A stretch of 64,000 nt of DNA from Straminergon stramineum (taxonomy: Eukaryota > Streptophyta > Bryopsida > Hypnales > Calliergonaceae), in assembly GCA_963920665.1 (NCBI GenBank), contig OY987263.1:23982547-24046546 (forward strand), given 5' to 3'. The position numbers and the translations under genes are program-made. Shown piece by piece: positions 61,474 through 64,000 of the stretch. Every line of letters starts with the position of its first letter. The first letter of the stretch is position 1. The notes under the pieces were generated by a model. The model worked only from the letters and a program-made list of their open reading frames with translations. It had not been told where the DNA came from and ran no database searches.

Positions 61474-62206
61474 AGGTGATTGCAAGAAACACTTGTCCTA
61501 TTTTGTGTCACACATTGCATATTGATATGATTTTGGCCATAACTTTTGTGTTTTGACTCCAAATGACTTAAGATTTATAAAGAAGGTACTCATGACTATT
61601 ATAGACCTTGACTAATTTTTTTCGTAATTTTCAAAAATAATAGACTATCCAAAAATGGAGCCCGATTCAATGTCACATTTGCCAATTTGGAGGTTTTTAG
61701 TATTGTTTAGAACCCAAATAAAATAATTTTGAGCTGAAATTTTGAGGAGATGGTCTTCTAGTAGACTTATAGATAATGGCCGAAGGAATTTAAAAAATAA
61801 TTAATTTTATGTGGTGTGGAAGTCTACAAAGTGAGCTTATTTTTGCTTGCATTTTGAAACATATCAAATATTATTTTGGTGATTATTTTGGTGAATGGCC
61901 ATCTCTATAGAGTTGTTACATATGTCCAATTTTTATTTTGTGTATTTTTTAATTTTTACTATTTTTTCCTAATTAAAACATCAAGGTATGTATTTTCTTA
62001 AGATTTGGCACTTTTCTAGTTCTCCTACTTAGAGAATTTTTCTATGCAATTCCTTCTATGAGTACCTTCATCTTAAAGGTATATACATTATTCATATTAA
62101 AATATTTTTTTTAAAATTAGTTTTCTAATTTTAAAGTACTCCCGAAAGAATCATGAGTACTATTGAAAACGCAACAAATAGGACAAGTGTTTCTTGCAAT
62201 CACCCT
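61474..62206. mobile_element. Inverted-repeat element with 33-bp TIRs
   Basis: AGGTGATTGCAAGAAACACT, continuing TGTCCTATTTTGTG, at 61474-61507. Its inverse is at 62174-62206 with about two differences. The interior is AT-rich with no recognised coding sequence. An unpaired TTAA-type left end (TTAACCCCTAAAG) lies just outside at 61327. Confidence 0.6.
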
Positions 62207-62319
62207 AGAATTTCAGAAACTTTGACGTGAAAGATTGCTAGATATTTGCATTTAAAGTGAAACTTGCACAAGTAGATTATGAGACTTTGAATCTTCTTAA
62301 CTTAAATTTTTTGTACTCA

Positions 62320-62435
62320 TAGGCAATTTCATTAAAATGGTAGTATTATTCCGCCATTTTGATGGAATGTCATGCAATTCCTAACATATTATGCGCCATT
62401 TTACTGTAATACCGCCATTTTAATGTAATTGCCTA
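62320..62435. mobile_element. Short MITE related to the CAATTTCATTAAAATGG family
   Basis: TAGGCAATTTCATTAAAATGG at the left and the inverse of CCATTTTAATGTAATTGCCTA at the right match 20 of 21 terminal bases. The interior repeats CGCCATTTTA-like words. Confidence 0.65.
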
Positions 62436-62628
62436 TACTCCATATTTGATTTCCTCATTTTTCATGTTGAGAAAATGATTTGAGAGTCTCGGGAATTCTT
62501 TTTGGAAAACTTGATTTTCATTCTTTAAAAAGTTGTGAAGTAGAAGTAGGGACATTTGAGAATAAAAGTCTAGATCGTGAATAACTCTAAGATGGAAATG
62601 AAACACACTAATCTCAATTCTAAGATTG

Positions 62629-62916
62629 TATGGTCAATTTCATTAAAATCAAAGTATTCCGTCTGCCATTTTTTAGACTGTGCACTCTAAACTATAAAAG
62701 GGATATCTAAGATTGGTAAAGATTTAGTAAATCTAAGATACTTATAGATTTTTGAAATCGAAAACTGGTATACATTTCAAACCATGCAGTTTAAACCATC
62801 TATGATGTGTCTAGTTTCCTAACATCTAGGATAGGTCTAGATTTAAGTCTGTGTGCTCTAAGCCTTAAAAGTGCCAAAGTAGTGAAATGGCTAGCCATTT
62901 TAATGAAATTGACCAT
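62629..62916 (-). mobile_element. MITE of the CAATTTCATTAAAATGG family, copy B
   Basis: The inverse of this segment follows 60523-60834 end to end: TACTTTGGCACTTTTAAGG, AATCTAGACCTATCCTAGAT, ATTTCAAAAATCTATA, ATCCCTTTTA and TCTAAAAAATGGCA. The two copies therefore form a 2.4-kb inverted pair. Confidence 0.65.
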
Positions 62917-63413
62917 CTTTGGATTGGAATTTTTTCAATTCCATAACTAATTCTTAACAATTTAATATATTGAATCATACTCTATTTCATTCTACTTACT
63001 ATTTTTTCCAAGTATGGATATGAAATATTTTTTGTTGAATTTTATTATATGTATTCCAAACTTATTTTTTCAACATATTATGGAGAGAAACAAGTTGTAG
63101 GATCTACACATTTTTGTGTAAAAAGTTTGAAAGGTGAAACCTAATTGGCATTTGGGAAGTGTTAAAAATACTTCTTTTTGAAATCCAAGCATTGTGATCT
63201 TGCAATTGATAAGGATTCTTATTCTAAGTTAATTAAGGGATCCTATGGTTGGATTTTTTATGAATAAATGTAGATGAAGTTTTTAGCCATGCTTTGGATT
63301 TGCCATGTACTTTGAAGCAATTTTGGGCTCAAAACCACCAAATTTCTTTAGGGGTTTGATGAACAAAAACTAGTCTAGGATGCATGAGATAATTTCTTGA
63401 TACACAATATAAT

Positions 63414-63550
63414 GGTATGTTTGACTTGGTGTTAAAGAATGTTGTTACTGAGAGTCTTAGGAACTAACTTAAACCTACTTTTGGACTAGATTCATGTTGC
63501 AAACAACACCCCTAACAGGCTAACAGTCTAACACCAAGTGCGAACATACC
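63414..63550. mobile_element. MITE of the GGTATG family, copy C (137 bp)
   Basis: GGTATGTTTGACTTGGTGTTA at the left and the inverse of TAACACCAAGTGCGAACATACC at the right. Its inverse matches the element at 34060-34180 through the interior (GAATCTAGTCCAAAAGTAGG, AGTAACAACATTCTTTAACACC). Confidence 0.7.
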
Positions 63551-64000
63551 ATAACTTGTTAACTTTGGTTGATGAAAAAAGTTTTTCCAAGACATATAGT
63601 TTATGGCACATGTAAGTGTTGTTCAAGCCCCCTGAGTCACCAAGGTCTGATAGGAGAAAATAAATAGGACATGTGAGAAGGTGAAAATTTACGCTGGTAG
63701 GGGAGTACATTATGTTGTCGAGGCTTGTTTAAGTTACAAAAAGGCTAATATAAAAAAGAAACATAAATGAAAGACTGTATAGAACTACAAAACGATCTCA
63801 TTTACCACCAGTGTTTGATTTTACTAATATAGTACCCGGGCATATTATTTTGGAACTACAGTAACGACTTCATCGCCACCATACCCTAAAATGCCAGGGC
63901 CTCACAGCACGTTCTCCTCAGCTACATTTTGAGATAATGCTAAGGCGAATGTGACTGCAAGCAATGGCAAACTCTGAATGCGAAGAACATCAATAGCAGA
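63551..64000. other. Right edge, no feature recognised
   Basis: GC content rises after 63.83 kb, which may mark the approach to a gene outside the window. No coding exon could be assigned. Confidence 0.3.

Overview
The window looks like nuclear DNA of a streptophyte, probably a seed-free land plant. The host genes have plant-type products (alpha-SNAP, a plastid-type ABC1 atypical kinase, a small plant zinc-ribbon protein). They are split by GT-AG introns of roughly 100-900 bp and sit in AT-rich, repeat-rich, gene-poor DNA. I cannot name the species. I ran no alignment or database search. All gene models were built by eye from splice signals, reading phase and remembered family motifs.

Layout. 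1-2.7 kb: the 3' part of an alpha-SNAP gene (+). 4.0-4.4 kb: a complete small zinc-ribbon gene (-). 5.4-10.8 kb: AT-rich DNA with short repeats. 10.8-32.3 kb: a nest of Mutator-like (MULE) sequence with long terminal inverted repeats. It carries a transposase gene (+, 13.85-17.47 kb) and a convergent gene ending in a Ulp1-type SUMO-protease domain (-, 31.3-26.2 kb). 32.3-32.9 kb: a broken paralogue (-) of the intact gene at 40.64-41.36 kb (+). These two are head to head and encode a protein family I do not recognise, with a His-His motif, an Asn-Cys motif and, in the intact copy, a C-terminal membrane segment. 33-51.5 kb: AT-rich DNA filled with small inverted-repeat elements, a SINE-like insertion and an LTR remnant. 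51.6-59.2 kb: a complete 14-exon ABC1K gene (+). 59.2-64 kb: more miniature elements.

The most interesting object is the roughly 21.5-kb MULE block. Its two gene models can be followed through about 2,000 codons. Within the parts I could phase there are no frameshifts but 19 in-frame stops, every one explainable by a single C-to-T change on one strand or the other. The flanks of the block look like the two halves of the broken paralogue's C-terminus, bordered by an imperfect 9-bp duplication. This suggests that an Ulp1-bearing MULE landed in this gene and then decayed by point mutation, as expected for a methylated element.

A second theme is several families of short non-autonomous elements. 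One is bounded by TTAA followed by a CCC-rich end (a piggyBac-like signature); in it, three elements are stacked end to end at 38.5-39.8 kb. Another has GGTATG ends (three copies, one 1.4 kb long). A third has CAATTTCATTAAAATGG ends (three copies).
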